DNA from: Rickettsiales bacterium
Lineage (GTDB): Bacteria; Pseudomonadota; Alphaproteobacteria; Rickettsiales; UBA3002
Reading direction: 5' to 3'
Assembly (NCBI GenBank): GCA_027489915.1
Contig: JAIXZB010000138.1
Span: forward strand, 1-6,338
Length of the DNA stretch: 6,338 bases
Shown: piece by piece, positions 6,192 through 6,338 of the stretch
How the letters are laid out: the number at the start of each line of letters is the position of its first letter
Numbering within the stretch: position 1 is the stretch's first letter
Position numbers and translations under genes: made by a program
The notes under the pieces: generated by a model
The model's database searches: none
What the model saw: the letters and a program-made list of their open reading frames with translations, nothing else
Told to the model about the DNA's origin: nothing

Positions 6192-6338
6192 ATGACTGAT
6201 TCTTCCATCTTCACCCATCGCATCCGTCGTCACGCGGCAAGCCTCATCATGGTGGTGGTAGGGATGCTCATGCTCTCGTATGCCTCCGTGCCACTCTACC
6301 GCATGTTCTGCCAAATCACAGGCTTTGGCGGCACTCCC
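6192..6338 (+). CDS. ctaG: Cytochrome c oxidase assembly protein CtaG (Cox11 family), 5' part
   Basis: The first 49 codons are in the window and the gene runs off the right edge. CtaG/Cox11 is an inner-membrane copper-binding protein that delivers copper to the CuB site of subunit I. A short basic cytoplasmic segment (THRIRRH, residues 8-14) precedes one membrane helix at about 17-36, followed by the family signature SVPLYRMFCQITGFGGTP at 32-49. The CFCF-type copper motif of the family would lie beyond the window. The ATG at 6192 is chosen because it gives the standard N-terminus; the Shine-Dalgarno is weak (CAGG at 6187-6190). The frame is open back to the stop codon of the preceding small gene. 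Confidence 0.93.
   Translation, partial: MTDSSIFTHRIRRHAASLIMVVVGMLMLSYASVPLYRMFCQITGFGGTP

Noticed and set aside
5988..6314. 108-codon minus-strand frame over the CoxF-like gene and ctaG
   Set aside because: The plus strand carries the recognisable CtaG signature; the minus-strand product has no recognisable features.
1..6338. CRISPR arrays, insertion sequences, tRNA or rRNA genes
   Set aside because: No spaced identical repeats, transposase-like frames with terminal inverted repeats, or structured RNA genes were found on either strand.

Overview
This window looks like alphaproteobacterial chromosome. It carries the aa3-type cytochrome c oxidase cluster coxB-coxA-ctaB-(small orf)-ctaG next to tldD, a neighbourhood typical of Alphaproteobacteria, and the encoded proteins closely match Paracoccus/mitochondrial-type subunits. 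Base composition is moderate in genes and strongly AT-rich in the intergenic ends. The genus cannot be named from this stretch.

Layout. Bases 1-291 hold no convincing gene; the clearest signal there is a Pho-box-like direct repeat at 165-182. tldD lies on the minus strand at 292-1728 and encodes a TldD metalloprotease with its zinc site intact. A 132-bp divergent intergenic region (1729-1860) carries a good minus-strand promoter candidate for tldD and an FNR/FixK-like half-palindrome. All later genes are on the plus strand: coxB (1861-2853), coxA (2894-4516), ctaB (4521-5420), an unrecognised Ala-rich protein (5478-5930), a strong intrinsic terminator (5950-5974), a 49-residue single-helix protein in the CoxF position (6000-6149), and the 5' end of ctaG (6192 to the window end).

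How they work together. CoxB (CuA electron entry) and CoxA (heme a and heme a3-CuB core) are the catalytic subunits of a proton-pumping terminal oxidase. CtaB makes heme O, the precursor of heme A, and CtaG delivers copper to CuB. The tiny CoxF-like protein is a customary companion of this cluster. coxC would be expected beyond the right edge but is not visible.

The unusual element is the 150-residue protein between ctaB and the CoxF-like gene. It is Pro/Ala-rich, then carries an 18-residue acidic helical repeat, then ends in one transmembrane helix and a Lys cluster. It has a near-ideal ribosome binding site and its own terminator, so it looks like an expressed insertion into an otherwise conserved operon. 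CoxB also has a long Ala/Lys/Asp-rich stretch before its first membrane helix.
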